Below, piece after piece: positions 11,906 to 23,520 of a stretch of DNA of 64,000 nucleotides; within the stretch, counting starts at the first letter, position 1, and each line of letters begins with the position of its first letter. The notes beneath the pieces were generated by a model. It was not told the DNA's origin. It ran no database searches and saw only the letters and a list, made by a program, of their open reading frames with translations. The stretch covers positions 9,260,001 to 9,324,000 of the forward strand of contig JAYKKT010000064.1 of NCBI GenBank assembly GCA_036023115.1. Direction: 5' to 3'. The stretch comes from Brasenia schreberi. Lineage: Eukaryota; Streptophyta; Magnoliopsida; Nymphaeales; Cabombaceae. A program made the translations under genes and the position numbers.

Positions 11906-12599
11906 TAGACATATACATAATACGTACATGCGCACCTATGCATATTGCCTTCCCTTCTTTCACTCCGTCCCCAAGAGTAACAAGGATCACTTTAGTCAGT
12001 TTTCATGTTTCAATTGAACATTTCCATCTTATATTATGATGAAGGAAGATGATTATTCTTTTTACCAAACATATGCTGATCAAAATCTTATTGACTTATA
12101 GTAAGAACAAGATATGTTTCTCCATCAATCTCCGTGGCCCTTTTATTACAGATTCAAAGAGGACCATTTCAAGTTTGAATTTGTCCATTTGGAATCTGGT
12201 TATATACATTAACACGCGCGCGCACAGACACCTACACCCACACCCACACCCCAAAAGCCTTCTCCCGTCTTCAACACTAATAGGAATCCGCTAAACGGAT
12301 TCTTAGAAGCTACCGTGCTTTATCCTTGTGTAGCATTAGCACTTTATTGAAATAAAAGCGGAAGATGATGGTCCATAGTTACCAGGGCAGGAATTTGAAG
12401 GGAAAAACTGCGAAAGGCGATTGTCGTCATCATGATGGTCGTCCTCAACCCCCGAATTCGGGTTGCTGACGGGCGATCGGCATCTGGAGCAGCTCTTGAG
12501 GACCTTCTTCAACCGCTTGTACTCCACATGAGACACCTTGTGCAAAAACCACTTTTGTTCGCCGTGCAGATACTCCGCGAACGTCTCCCCGAACTTCAT
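6868..12599 (-). CDS. SPX-RING E3 ubiquitin ligase, NLA/BAH1-like, 6 exons
   Basis: Exons (minus): 12383-12599, 11306-11547, 10994-11236, 9204-9341, 7653-7711, 6868-6973. All have GT-AG introns and the phases join into 1005 nt (334 aa). This is the length expected of the Arabidopsis BAH1-like (At2g38920) type. Residues 1-153 form a split SPX domain, with an N-terminal [13 protein letters not shown], the lysine cluster KRLKKVLK (28-35) and the second cluster KILKKYDK ending at 153. These are the surfaces that bind inositol pyrophosphates in SPX proteins. A C3HC4 RING follows: C230, C233, C245, H247, C250, C253, C275, C278. By homology it is a cytosolic/plasma-membrane-associated ligase; NLA relatives control phosphate transporters, nitrate response and salicylate. 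The start is the first Met that begins the SPX domain; an in-frame upstream Met at 12713 would add 38 poorly matching residues. No stops or frameshifts were seen; introns 1 and 3 are loaded with repeats. Confidence 0.93.
9950..10170 (+). repeat. Imperfect 30-bp minisatellite in intron 3 of the SPX-RING gene
   Basis: The core CTAACAGTTAATAA followed by TTTGTGCTTGGAA-like spacer recurs starting near 9958, 9988, 10019, 10050, 10076, 10105 and 10136. That is seven degenerate units with a 27-31 bp spacing. Confidence 0.8.
10172..10573. mobile_element. About 400-bp terminal-inverted-repeat element in intron 3
   Basis: It begins AAGTCACACGGACACC and ends GACCCGTGTGACATAG, which pair as an imperfect inverted repeat. 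GTGTCG/CGACAC-rich subterminal sequence lies inside both ends. There is no coding capacity. It is probably a MITE; its superfamily is uncertain. Confidence 0.45.
10700..10868. mobile_element. Short element rich in GTATCG/CGATAC palindromes, copy 1
   Basis: It holds many TATCGCAC, TGTGCGATA, CGTATTATGCGATA and GTATCGTATTATACGG motifs. Read in reverse it begins GCAATGTTATCCGTATTG, like the reverse-strand start of the element at 44800-46258. See the related copies at 41643, 44800 and 51660. Confidence 0.55.
11709..11905. repeat. 76-bp tandem duplication plus CA/TA microsatellite in intron 1
   Basis: CGTGGTTTGCG...CGTATG(TG)n occurs at 11709 and again at 11785 with a few changes. The second copy runs into TGTATACACACAAGCACACA, forming a small inverted repeat, and then (CA)n(TA)n to 11905. 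Confidence 0.8.
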
Positions 12600-13250
12600 C
12601 TCAGAAGCTACGATTGACGAACGGATTCCTCCCACTTTCCCTTTTCCTTTAACCGCGGCACCCAGTATCCCACGAAGAAAACGGATGAACACTAGAGCTC
12701 TCCGCAATTGCAAGCACTCCTAGGCGCACTTTATGAATAATGACGTCGAAAACGCGGATTCTTCCAGAAACCTAATAAATGGGTCGTAGGGTAGACCTTA
12801 ATTTAGAGAACCGCCAGACGTTTCCTTTCCTTTTCTGCGAATCGAGATTGTCGCGGCTTGCAAACAGATCCGTTCGTCTCCAAACGAAGGTGACGACGAT
12901 CCGAAACAGAAAACGGAGGGGTCACCGTCACCTTCAGCAGGTCTTCTCCCTCTCCATGCAAAAAGGTGCTACTTTTAAAGTTAAACGTGGCGACGTGCCA
13001 GTGGACGGAGTCCACCTTTCCTTGTCTCTTTAAATGGGTCGAATTACTGATGGATGAACTTGAATATGATATATATTTATATTTATATAGTACATTTGAA
13101 TTTAATGCACTCACACATGAATGATGAGTGGTTTATTGATGCATTAAAGTTATTTTTAATTTAAAATTAATTGTTTTTAGTTTTAAAAAATGTAAAATAT
13201 TTGTTTTTGGAATTTAAATATAAGTTATGGGATACTTTGATGGGTCGTTC
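12600..13250. promoter_or_regulatory. 5' flank of the SPX-RING gene
   Basis: This is upstream, on the minus strand, of the start at 12599. 12600-13030 is GC-richer than its surroundings, consistent with a leader and core promoter. A TATATATTTATATTTATATAG stretch near 13067-13089 could supply a TATA box, but its distance from the start codon (about 470 nt) means a long leader. No defined binding site is asserted. Confidence 0.3.
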
Positions 13251-13309
13251 ATATTTGAGTCTATCAATCTTGTGTAGTATATATATATATATAAACATGT
13301 ATAAATATA

Positions 13310-13727
13310 TATAGGATATAAATAAAGATGTTGAGATGGACGAGTAGTTTCATAAATAAAGACCAAATACATAATGAGGTTAGTAGAAATAAATTGAGAC
13401 CGGTACCAATGAAAATAAGATGAGAAAATTCCTTTAAGATGGTTTGAAAAAGATTATTAATGAAAACTTTGTAAGAATGAATGAAAAATTAGATTGTGAA
13501 AATGTTAAAATATGAAAAAACCCACAAAAGTATTAGAAAGAAATAATAAAAATGACCTAATTCATGTTGAGTTGACTGTCAACATGACACATGATAGGAC
13601 CACGTGAAAACAAAGAATCCACGTAACCAACTACGTGAAAATGCTGAGTTGTTATATATATACATGATAAGACTATGTGAAAACAAAGAAAAGAATCCAT
13701 GTAACCGACTATGTGAAAAGGCTTTTA

Positions 13728-13778
<51 letters not shown>

Positions 13779-13800
13779 TACTGCCCACTACCTTTTAGTG
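13310..13800 (+). mobile_element. Decayed 3' part of an RTE-type LINE
   Basis: It contains AGATGGACGAGTAG... ATGAGGTTAGTAGAAATAAATTG...GTACCAATG, matching the C-terminal coding block (MRxxRNEVIRNKLGVxPI) of the RTE copy at 59020-59790. It then runs through TGAGTTGACTGTCAACATGAC and two versions of GAATCCACGTAACC-ACTA to the degenerate tail. The 3' segment is partly duplicated (13560-13640 and 13660-13725), with (TA)n expansions after each. Confidence 0.55.
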
Positions 13801-14458
13801 GTATCAATGTTATTTATAAAGTTATAGAGGTATTTGAAAAAATATAAAAGACACTTTTATCATTTGTGATATTAAAAGAAAAGAATGAGCATGAGGGTGC
13901 ATCTATACAACTTGTACGACCCAATTAGTTTCTCTTGATGGGAGGAGAGAAGAATGTGTTCAACCGTTCAAAATGTATCATAATAACTTTCAAAATTGTA
14001 CAGGAGAATTTTTGAAAAAGTGGAAAAAATGGTGCACATAATGTGAGTATATATAAAGAGAGAGAGGAGAATATAGAGAGAGAAAGAGAGAAATGTGTGT
14101 GCAAAGGAAGTTGAAGTTAGATATCTCACTGATATTAAAGTAGCAGTCACAAAAAAACCCAAGGAGCAAGTAGAATCACAAAAAGGGAGAATTCCCAAAA
14201 ACATGTCGAGATCACTTTTTATGAGCCCAACTCAACTTATTATGGGTGTAAAGATGTTGGAAGGTTAGTCGCATGAAATGCGTCATTTAATTGGTTCACT
14301 AAAGCACCGATTTCTTCTAGAGAGTTGGGTTTTGCTTGGAAGATTGCAGCATTCCTAGCATGTCAGATGTAAAAGCAAGGCTGGTGAGTCATGCCATGAT
14401 ATGCACACAGTAGTGCCATTCTACTATGTAACTTTTCATGTAGGGGAAGACCATTGTC

Positions 14459-14632
14459 AGTGGCGGATCTACATTGAATCGAGGTGAGTGTCTGCGGCAT
14501 TCAAATTCTAAAATCCAAAAGAAAAACTGTACTTACATCTGATACTGTGACCTTAAAATATATTTGCCCCACCTTAAACTGTTCCGTGGTCTATTCGCCC
14601 CACCCTACAAGAATTTCTAGATCCGTCACTGA
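14459..14632. mobile_element. MITE, CAGTGGCGGATCTA family, copy 2
   Basis: CAGTGGCGGATCTACATTG at the left end pairs with TTTCTAGATCCGTCACTG at the right end, a clear terminal inverted repeat over about 174 bp. The interior is the reverse complement of the copy at 725-885. It is non-coding. Confidence 0.65.
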
Positions 14633-15004
14633 TCTTTATCTTTATTGGCACACGTAACTTCCATTATACTTGCCAAAAACATGTATTAATCATGATTGTC
14701 GAGGACACTAGATCAATGAGATGCATCACCTAAATTCCAATCTGATAACCAGAGGAAACAATATACGTCCTTCAAGATTGATGCTGAGAAAATGTCTAAG
14801 GCACAAGATTTAAGTTCCAAGCACCATCATAATTAAACGACTGTGAGACCATAGTCAGTTGACATTCCCAGATATGGTTAGAAGGGATCTTGTCAAGAAG
14901 CCCGGGCTCGTCCTTGGCGGTCTATATAGACCTGCCATTGCCAACCCTCCAACAGCAGTGTCGCCAAGAATCTTTTTTTCGACCATAAGACTTCTCCAAG
15001 CAAA

Positions 15005-15375
15005 CAGGGCCAGTTCAAAATCGGCCTGGTAGTCCTAACCGAAACCGCACCATCGGCAGAATTGGCTTGAGAACTGGGGACCCTCGGTTCGATTACGGTT
15101 CATGATATTTCAAAACCAGTTTTAAACCAGAATGCGGTTTCAAACCACCACTAATTACGATTTATATATTTGTTTCAATGCTTATTAACACAAATTAACC
15201 AATAGCTCAATAGTTGGGTGCATCCGAATGTTGACTTGGTGAGGAGTTTGACTTTGAGAGGGTAAATTTGCCCCTCTCTTTTTTTTTTTAAATAACGGTT
15301 TCGAGGCAATTGTGAAACTAGAATCTTAACCGATCCTACGATAGCTCTTTCAGTTTTAGTTCACTGGAACAAATT
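15005..15375. repeat. GGTTCC-rich interspersed repeat, copy 2
   Basis: It starts CAGGGCCAGTTCAAAATCGG and carries AACCGAAACCG, GGTTCGATTACGG and CAAACCACC motifs. Related to 1083-1395 and 38889-39220 but more diverged; the right end is uncertain because it abuts the next element. Confidence 0.4.
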
Positions 15376-15399
15376 TGACTTTTTGCGACAACTAGTGCA

Positions 15400-17321
15400 A
15401 TTATTGTGGTAATTACAACCGCTAGAAGAACCGTCGAAAATATGACAAAAACCATCGGTATTTGTATTTACGTAATTTACCGACGGTCGTGTTATTTTCC
15501 TCAAAAGTTGAGAAGACCGTCGGTAATGATTGAAAATCTTTTCCGACGGTAGTGGACCTCAACTTTAGAGGTTTTAAACCATCGAAAATATTTTATATGT
15601 CGTTGATGGTTCTTTTCGGGTGGTTTCCAAGCGTCAAAAATAGTTGAGTTTATAAAAGTGAATCAGACTGACTCGTATCCATACTGATTAAAAATCTAAA
15701 TAAAAAGACTGAATCCTTAATCTCTAATCCTTCCTCTCTCTCTATATATATATTTTCCAGTGATGGATGCGATGGGCTGGCGATGAATCGACTACGAGGA
15801 CAGTGTGGACAGTCTATGGTACTCTCTCGTGCTCCATTTTTTTGTATATATAATTTACGAATCAGATTTGAGCAAAGTCATAGATGGCTCTTCAAAATAA
15901 ATGCTTTCATACTTGTGGATACGAAGTGCAAGGAAATCCACTTCTTTATTATGCAAGATTTGATCCTATTGCTGCCCATTGATGACATACAAGTTGGATG
16001 CCAATAAGGTGTTTGAGAGAAAGCGAAGATAATGAATTCGGATGGTTGGCATGGGTTTCTTTTTGAAATGGTAAAGGCACAATAAAAGAAAACTAATTGT
16101 CAACTAATTCTCCTCGGACGATCTTAGAAGTGACCACATTATCTTCTGCAATCAGCTATAAGCACGGTAATGTTGAACAAGTCTTCGACACTAATTGAGA
16201 GGACATAATGGTAATATTAGTCATTTAGTATGATTACACTTATATTTTAAGAGGTTTTATATGTTACTTATATATTTATTTTTTTGTAAAAAAATCACAT
16301 TTAATCATTCAGAAAGTCATGAACCTATCCTAGCTCATTTGATGAAGAAAAGTTGTAAGAAGATGTTACAAAAAGCTTTAAATGATTATCAGAATGAAGT
16401 AAAGAGGTATTTTATGCCTTACTTCAACGCAAATCAACCTCTTCCTAAAAAGAGTATTATAATGGAGGTCCCAATCTCTATCTCGTAGGTATGCTATGAC
16501 TTGCGGCCAAGTAAAACAAAGGTAAGAAAGGCAAAAAAAAAAATGAACAATGTAAAATGATTATAAAGTATAATAAAGGAACTGAATCTATTGTTAGATA
16601 TTGATTTATTATGGTATGTATGACTTTGTTTATTATTTTGGTAGCAATTTATGTACTCTACCATACGAGACATTCTATCGTAGGATGAATCACGCTAGTA
16701 AGATAACCTGCCAATCACACCATATGATTCATTCATAGAATAATATAAAGATAAGAAAACCAAACAATTTTTTGATGAGACAATTGGTAGAATATGTTTA
16801 AGTATACATATTATTTCACATATTATTAGTCTAAGAAACTATTTGATGCATTAATGTTCTTCTATTATTTTATTTACTATTTACATATATTATAATTAAC
16901 ATTTTATTTTATGTATTATTAGCCTAAGATACAACAAGAATATCACATGATTCTTAAGAGTAAAAGTGGTTCATCTTGTACAATAAGATTAAGAAAGACT
17001 ATGAATCATGTATGTGAGAAGCACGATAGAGGATATAAAAGGAGAATGGGTATGAAGCACCCAATAGGACAAAGAGAGAATTTAAAATATGTTGGGGATC
17101 AACATACCCGACTTCATCAGTGCAAAATTGAGTGATATCATTATTAGAGGGGAATGGGGTCTATAACACCCAATAGGACATGAAAAGAAGGTCTAGAGTA
17201 TATTGGGGATCAACATACCTGACTTCATCAATGTAAAATTGAGTGATATCATTAGAGGACACTTTTGGAAATACATCTCACAAACTTGACAAAATGAACA
17301 CTCAAGTAAATCTTGTATACT

Positions 17322-17364
<43 letters not shown>

Positions 17365-18595
17365 TATGTATGTTGTTCTTTATTATAATATGAAATATAA
17401 TATATTAAATTATGATAAATGTATATTTTAGTTCATGGTATTACGCCAAATGTTTTGTGACTTAGCAACAAGATCCTTCAATTCAATGCAATAATGACCA
17501 TCGTAGGTATCTATATTTTTAGTGATCCTTCATTATTTCACACATTTGAAACTGTATGTAATCTTTTTATTATGTGACATTTGAGACAATGGTCAAGAAG
17601 AGTTATTTATTTTATTGCTTCAAATTTGTAATAGTGATTATTATGAGAATATTGCTTCACATATAGTTTTAGAATTTTCTGTTATATGTTTGCTGATGGT
17701 GGTCACTAATCATATATTTAAATACATGCCAATTTTTATTTTGTATTGCAGGAATTACACAATACAAGAACTGATAGAAGAGATTATCGAAAAAATGTTA
17801 GAAGCGATGATCGATCATGACTTCCTATATTAGCTTTATAATAAATTGTGGAGATTGTATCTTGGTTATATTTCATTGATTTCTTTTTGTTTATATACTC
17901 ATTTTAAATGTTTGTAATATTGGATATTAGTCTTAAATATATTCAACCATTATGGCATTTTTGTAGTCATTTTAAAGGTTTGTAATATTAGACATTGAAT
18001 TTGGATTTATTCGGCTCATATGACATTTATGTATTCGTTCTAAATATTTATAAATTGGACATTTTTCTTCATTTCATTTAAATATATATAAATATGTAAC
18101 ATAAATTATATTTTGATTATTTTATATTATATATCAAGTGTTTGTGATGGAATTCCATTCCTAAATCCATATGAAAATTTAAATTATAAAAATACCATAA
18201 TATAAGTAGATTATTTTTGACGATTTCATTGAGGAATTTTGGACGATCATGCCATCGGCAAAAAGGGCACTAACGGAAGTTGTTTTTTTGAGAAAATTCT
18301 GATACATTTCTGATGGTCAGATGATGTGTCAGAAATGAATTATTTCTAAATGTTTCAACTTAGTTCACTATTTCTAATGGTTTTGTGAGTATTTATGATG
18401 ATTGTTTAGGGTTTTTATCCTTTTTCAATGGACTTTTTTTGGGTGCTTGACAGCCTTTTCCAATGGTTGAACCATCGAAAATGACATTTCTGGGGATTTA
18501 AACAACAAAAAAAGTGGTTTTTGGGACCATCAAAAATAAACTTTTGTACCATACCCAAAATCAATGGTTTGGAACATCTAGTTCCGGTTTACTCA
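15400..18595. mobile_element. CACTA (En/Spm)-like transposon remnant
   Basis: The left flank (15420-15640) has repeated CCGTCGGTA, CCGACGGT, ACCATCGGTA and ACCATCGAAAA motifs in both orientations. The right flank (18215-18560) has GGACGATCATGCCATCGG, CTGATGGTCAG and GGTTGAACCATCGAAAA. Subterminal arrays of CGACGGT-like repeats at both ends, 3.2 kb apart, are typical of CACTA elements. The left end CGCTAGAAGAACCG resembles the usual CACTA terminus. The 2.5-kb interior has only short broken frames, e.g. near 16306-16486, 16947-17135 and 17744-17832, so a former transposase or host fragment cannot be named. Confidence 0.45.
17058..17255 (+). repeat. 110-bp tandem duplication
   Basis: CACCCAATAGGACA...GGGGATCAACATACC(C/T)GACTTCATCA-TG-AAAATTGAGTGATATCATT occurs at 17058 and again from 17167. 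The copies differ by a few substitutions and a short indel. The unit lies inside the CACTA-like region. Confidence 0.8.
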
Positions 18596-18759
18596 CATTC
18601 AAACATGTCTATCTCCAAGTCCATGATGTAAAATGAGAAGGATAGAGTCCATGAAGTCACCTATTATAAAATATGTATTTTAGTATATGCTAGTACAATC
18701 AAGTGTTAAAATATTTAAACAAATCACAATTATTTAACATCCATAACAATAGTTCAACA

Positions 18760-20965
18760 GGAGGATCTAATGCTATTTTCGCAAGCAAAAGTCAACTCTT
18801 GGAGGATGCACGACTTTGGCCTCCTGTCGTAAAAAAAACCTCAACCATTCAATTTTAAAGATAAATTATTGAGATTTAAATTAAGAAATAGAAAAAACTG
18901 AAAAAGATCATATAATAAGGTTTTCTTCTTCATCCACAACTACAAACGAGCATTTTCTTTATGTTGGAGAGCTAAAAGTCCCACTAGTGATGGTAGCACA
19001 TTTTATTGTACTAACACAAGCAACTATTGATGGTAGGCAAAGTAACTTGTTAATCAAAGCAAGACTATTTTTATAAAAACTAACAAAAACTACACATATG
19101 ACTACCATTTATGCTCCCAAAGTGTAAAATAGTTTCTCTTTTTCTTATAACTTTTTGCATGCTTGTTCTTGCGAAGAATGTAATCCCATATCTTATTTTT
19201 TTTATCAAGGTTTGCTCCTCCATATAATTTTCCTGTAATCCTCACATTAAATGAAATGAAAGGAGTCAAAGAATAAAGAGTTCGAAGAACTCTCTCACAC
19301 ACATTTACATGCCAATTTTTATCTTAGTAATCAATGTTGCTTGTTTTGATACTTGTAAGAATGTAGGCTACATACAGTAGCAATCAAGAACTCCATGAGA
19401 CCAACTCCACTTAGTGGGAGAAGGTTTGGTTTATCAATGTCGTCATTGAATAGTATGGCTTTTGTCTATTGAAGATGATCCAAACACTATAATATGAGGC
19501 TTTTGTCTGTTGAAGATGATTCAAACCCTATAATATGAACATAAATATATACACATAAGCATTGAGCATTGCAATGCTTTGTGCAATCCGATGACAGACA
19601 AAAATATTGTATCTTCAATACTGGATGTGCCTTCAAATTGAGATTCTTGTATTACTTCATCACACTCAGATTTTATCACAAGAATTGCCAGTATTTTATT
19701 CAAAAACCTTGAGTTAGACTGTAAATCATCAACATAATAGTTTAAGAGAGGGAGAAAAAGGAAACAAAAGTGTTGAAAATAAAAATTATCTGTATTTTAC
19801 TGAGATTTTGAGTTAGACTACAAATTATCAACATAACAGTTTAAAAGGAGAAGACAACAAAAGTGTTGGAAATAAGAATTGTCGGTATTTTACTAAAGAC
19901 TTTAAGTTAGACTGCAAATCATCGACAAAATAGTTTAAAAGAGGGAGAAGAAGACAACAAAAGTGTTGAAAATAAGAATTGTCGGTATTAGACTTTGAAT
20001 TAGACTGCAAATCATCGACAAAACAAATTAAAAGAGAGGAAAAAAGACAACAAAAGTGTTAAAAAACTATTAAACAAGCTTTTCTAGAAATAACTACTGA
20101 CATGACACAAGATCGCATGTTATAGCACAAAAGAATATATGTAGGTGAACTCATCTAGTCTAACATAAGGCTTGGTTATTGTTGTTGTACGATCCATATT
20201 GATGTATACTATTATAATCAATCTAATCATGATTGCTATAATTTCCCACCTTCCCAGGCCAAATCCATAAGAGAACACATTATATGATGTAAGGGAAATG
20301 TTGGTCATCCTTCAAGTAGTAATTCTACAAACCCATAAGAAAATGCAAGTACCCAAATACTTGAAAGAAAAAGAGCTTTCATGATATCCATACAGGAGCT
20401 TAATTTGATTTATGTGGTGTCTAGGGAGAAAAAACATAAATATTGATTATCCTTCCTCATCTTTACCCCAAACTCCTTAAAGATTGCTAAGATCTTAAGA
20501 ATCGGCATACAGAATGATTCACATCTCACATAGAAAATAAAGCATCACCTATAACTCCATCAAAATCCTCACTTGAGTTGGAACCATATCACCGTTCACC
20601 TCTTCCTTAGTAAGCAACCAAGTGAGAAGCTCCATCACGATGAGGAAGCTGTATGGTGAGAGAGGATGTCCTTATTGTATTCTACTTGAGCTAGTAAATT
20701 TGCTCCTTGAATGACCATTTATAAGCATAGCAAAACCAGTAGATAACCCACACTCCATGATAAGAGAAATCCATTGTTTTGCAAACTCAAAATATGAGAG
20801 CAATTGTTTTAAGAAATCTCATTCCACATTGTTATAAGCCTCAATAATATCTATTTTAAAAAGAATAGATGGTTTTCTCCCAAATGCATACTATCTACAA
20901 CATTGTGCTATCAAGATACTTTCATGAATGTGCAACATTTTAAGGAAGGCTCTTTGATTAGAAGA
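18760..20965 (-). mobile_element. L1-type LINE reverse-transcriptase remnant
   Basis: On the minus strand, 20965-20560 translates (with stops and shifts) into the plant L1 RT core: DIIEAYNNVE, FLKQLLSYFEFAKQWISLIM, MLINGHSRSKFTSSS, a GHPLSPYSFLIVMELLTWLL block and EEVNGDMVPT. Further downstream frames (20308-20120, 19703-19521) continue weakly in the same direction. The NVE*DF and IQ*GHPL stops show it is dead. It probably belongs with the fragment at 21985-22600. Confidence 0.7.
19705..20065 (+). repeat. Tandem repeat of about 92-105 bp, 3.5 units
   Basis: GAGTTAGACTGTAAATCATC...ATAGTTTAA-AGAG...GACAACAAAAGTGTTG-AAATAAGAATT recurs starting near 19711, 19810, 19907 and 19996. Unit length falls from about 100 to 90 bp. 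It lies within the LINE remnant. Confidence 0.85.
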
Positions 20966-20984
20966 GATTAGATAGTGAAAAATC

Positions 20985-21585
20985 AGTCACATCCTATTCA
21001 CCGGTCACTACCTTATATATATAGATAGAGAGAGAGAGAGAGAGTGGATCCTACCCATCTTTGAAACCTGCTCACTATTGTTTTTGGGTAACATGTGCAA
21101 TAAAAATAATGTTCATACTATCCACAACCCCTTAAAAATTTTGAAATTACACCCATATCTCCCAAAAGCAATGGTTGAGCAAGTGTTAATATTGACAGAA
21201 TCCGGTTTTTCTATATGTATATATATATAGCATAGTTCATGCATTCTCAAGAATCTTTTGAAATTCAAATTTCAAAGCAAAAAAGTATTTTGATACTTTT
21301 TATAAGTAAAGTACGTGACACTAATTGCTTTTGTAGAGTGGTTGAAATCTTTAAGAAGATTAGAACATGGATTGATGTGAGTAAGGAATAATTTCTCTCT
21401 ATATAAATATAGAGAGTGTTTGGATTTTGCCCGTTGCTTTAGGGTGGTAATATCTTTCATAATTTTTCAAATTACTTTAAAAATTTATGAATTACACTCA
21501 TCACACCCAAAAGTAACGCGTGGACATGTGAGAGGTGAGCAAAATCTTGTTTTCATATATATATATATAAAGAGAGAAACTAGGA
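20985..21585. other. AT-rich stretch with two related MITE-like pieces
   Basis: 21020-21235 and 21385-21570 share a plan: a TATATA(GA)n or CTCTATATA border, a central AATTACACCCATATCTCCCAAAAG / AATTACACTCATCACACCCAAAAG block, then a TATATATATA border. They look like two diverged copies of one short non-coding element. No gene was seen. Confidence 0.4.
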
Positions 21586-21864
21586 GTTGCTAAACAACCT
21601 TTATGTCATACTCTATTAGACGATTTGTATCATCCATGCGATCATATGAATGATACAGATCAACCGCTCGTCAATATCAACACAAGAATTGATGTCATCT
21701 AATATACATGAGTGCATTAAATATGATAAATGACTTCATCACTACCATATGATTGATCACACGGACAATACAGATGATCAAGGAATGCCTAACATGAAAA
21801 GGTGTCTACCATATTTCACTCTCTCTCTATATGTATATATGTGTTTATATACATATATTATGTA

Positions 21865-21906
<42 letters not shown>

Positions 21907-21925
21907 CGTGTATATATACGCATAT
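21865..21925. repeat. (CA)n(TA)n compound microsatellite
   Basis: About 24 bp of CA repeat is followed by TA/TATACG repeat, next to GTATATATGTGTTTATATAC on the left. Confidence 0.9.
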
Positions 21926-21984
21926 GTATTTATACCCATATAGTTGAAGGAGTTGGTCGTTGTCAACGAGCAACACAACTAGAT

Positions 21985-22600
21985 CCACCGCTCCTATATA
22001 GTCCTCCTCATGGCATTGATTGCTAGAGAACAAGTTAGCAAAGTAATCTGTCACCTCTAGCATTATATCTTCTTCAGTATCTGAGGAGCTGTTCTCTCTC
22101 GTGAGCAAGTGAATGCCACCCATGTTGATTCTGCCTTGGATATCTTCAATTTTACTACTCATTTACTCCCTAGTGCTGATATTGATGTTATCCACTGAAG
22201 ATTTGTTCCAAGTTTTGTAGTAATCTCTAGTTTGCGCACCAGCTGAAACGTAGCATTTCCTTCAATCCTCATTGGCCAAGATTCCTTAATAATGTTTAGG
22301 CATTCACGAATTCGAATCCGCTTCTTAAAGAACCAGAATGATGGGTTTATGTTCCTAGACTTTGCATTGAAGGTCCACAATCAATCCATTATGATCTGAA
22401 AATGTACGAGGAGACAATTTAATCCAACTATTGGGAAGCTCTGGAGCCACTATGCATTTGACAATCTTCTATAAAGTTTACTCGCATTAGTTGGCACCCT
22501 TTTACTTTGTTCGACAGTAAGATACCGCGAGTGTATCTCGGTCAAAAAGCTCCTTCTGCAGCATTGTCAAATTTTCCAATAACTAATGTAGTGCCCCCTC
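21985..22600 (-). mobile_element. L1-type LINE ORF2 fragment (between endonuclease and RT)
   Basis: On the minus strand it reads NPSFWFFKKRIRIRECLNII-KESW...GNATFQLVRKLEITTK and then SSKIEDIQGRINMGGI...NSSSDTEEDIMLEVTDYFANLF. This is the linker of plant L1-like ORF2 between endonuclease and RT. Frameshifts break it. It sits 1 kb from the RT remnant at 18760-20965 in the same orientation, with microsatellites and MITE-like sequence in between. Confidence 0.7.
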
Positions 22601-23043
22601 CATCCACTCTTTCAGGTGAAGCTCGCTCCACGTTTCAATCTCCTATTGCGAACCACGGATGGTGTGGTCAAAATTAGTACTAGAATTGTAATCTTAAACC
22701 CATATATATATATATATGAACATGTAATTATGATTTTAAAAAATTATTCAAAATTTATGGTTTTGTATTTGATTCATGGTCTCATGCGTTTTTATGTGAT
22801 CGGTCTTCTATCTAATAGGAGGGGTTCCCTTAAACTTGACTTTTTTGACTTCCGGGGGTAGAAGTGGTGGTTGGGGAGTATTGCATGATATGTAACGCCC
22901 CTTGAAACATTTGAAATATGGTTTTGCAGATGAAAGACAGTCAAGAAGAAGCTCAATCTGAATTTCATTCACAAGTTTGATGTTTTGCCAAAGTGTGGGT
23001 CGAGTCCCCCAAAGATAGAATTATGAATAATGTTGAGATCCGC

Positions 23044-23166
23044 GTCCGCATTTAGAGCATTAACCCACCTGGACGGGCTCTCAACTCCACCAACTGTAGG
23101 TCGTGAGTTCAATTCCTGGAGCATGCATGCCTGGCAAAAGCCTTCTCATTGTAACCAAAGAAAGGA
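23044..23166 (+). repeat. tRNA-derived SINE, second copy
   Basis: ATTAACCCACCTGGACGGGC (A-box region), then GTCGTGAGTTCAATTCCTGG (B box), then GCCTTCTCATTGTAACCAAAG at the 3' end. Same layout as 5270-5395. Confidence 0.6.
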
Positions 23167-23520
23167 GTTCACATGCACGTCCAAACTTGGAATGCAGCAC
23201 ATTGCTCCAGAAAAGCGAGAAACAGCAATTCATTTAATTCGTGGCGGAGACATCCTTCAGTGTGTGTGTGCGCGTGCGCCAACAAGCATAAATGTAACTT
23301 TTCGAAGAAATAAATGCCAGGAAAGATCAAGATCAAGTTACAGCCACTGATAGAACCAAAATGAGGAGGCAGCAAAGCCATTTTCAGCCAAAACAAATTA
23401 TTGGGCCTAGAAGGCTTGTCCACCATTCGAAGGACAAGTTTAATATACCAATAGTTGATGCAGAGTTCGCCTGACCAACTTATTCAGAATCTCCGATGAA
23501 GAAAATCTTTGTAAAAATAG

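Noticed and set aside
11644..12039. Several overlapping Cys-Val/His-Thr-rich frames
   Set aside because: They are translations of GT/CA and TA repeats within intron 1 of the SPX-RING gene.
12779..13114. Open frames on both strands (84 and 103 codons) upstream of the SPX-RING gene
   Set aside because: No family recognised; more likely leader and promoter sequence of that gene, which is GC-richer and so opens frames by chance.
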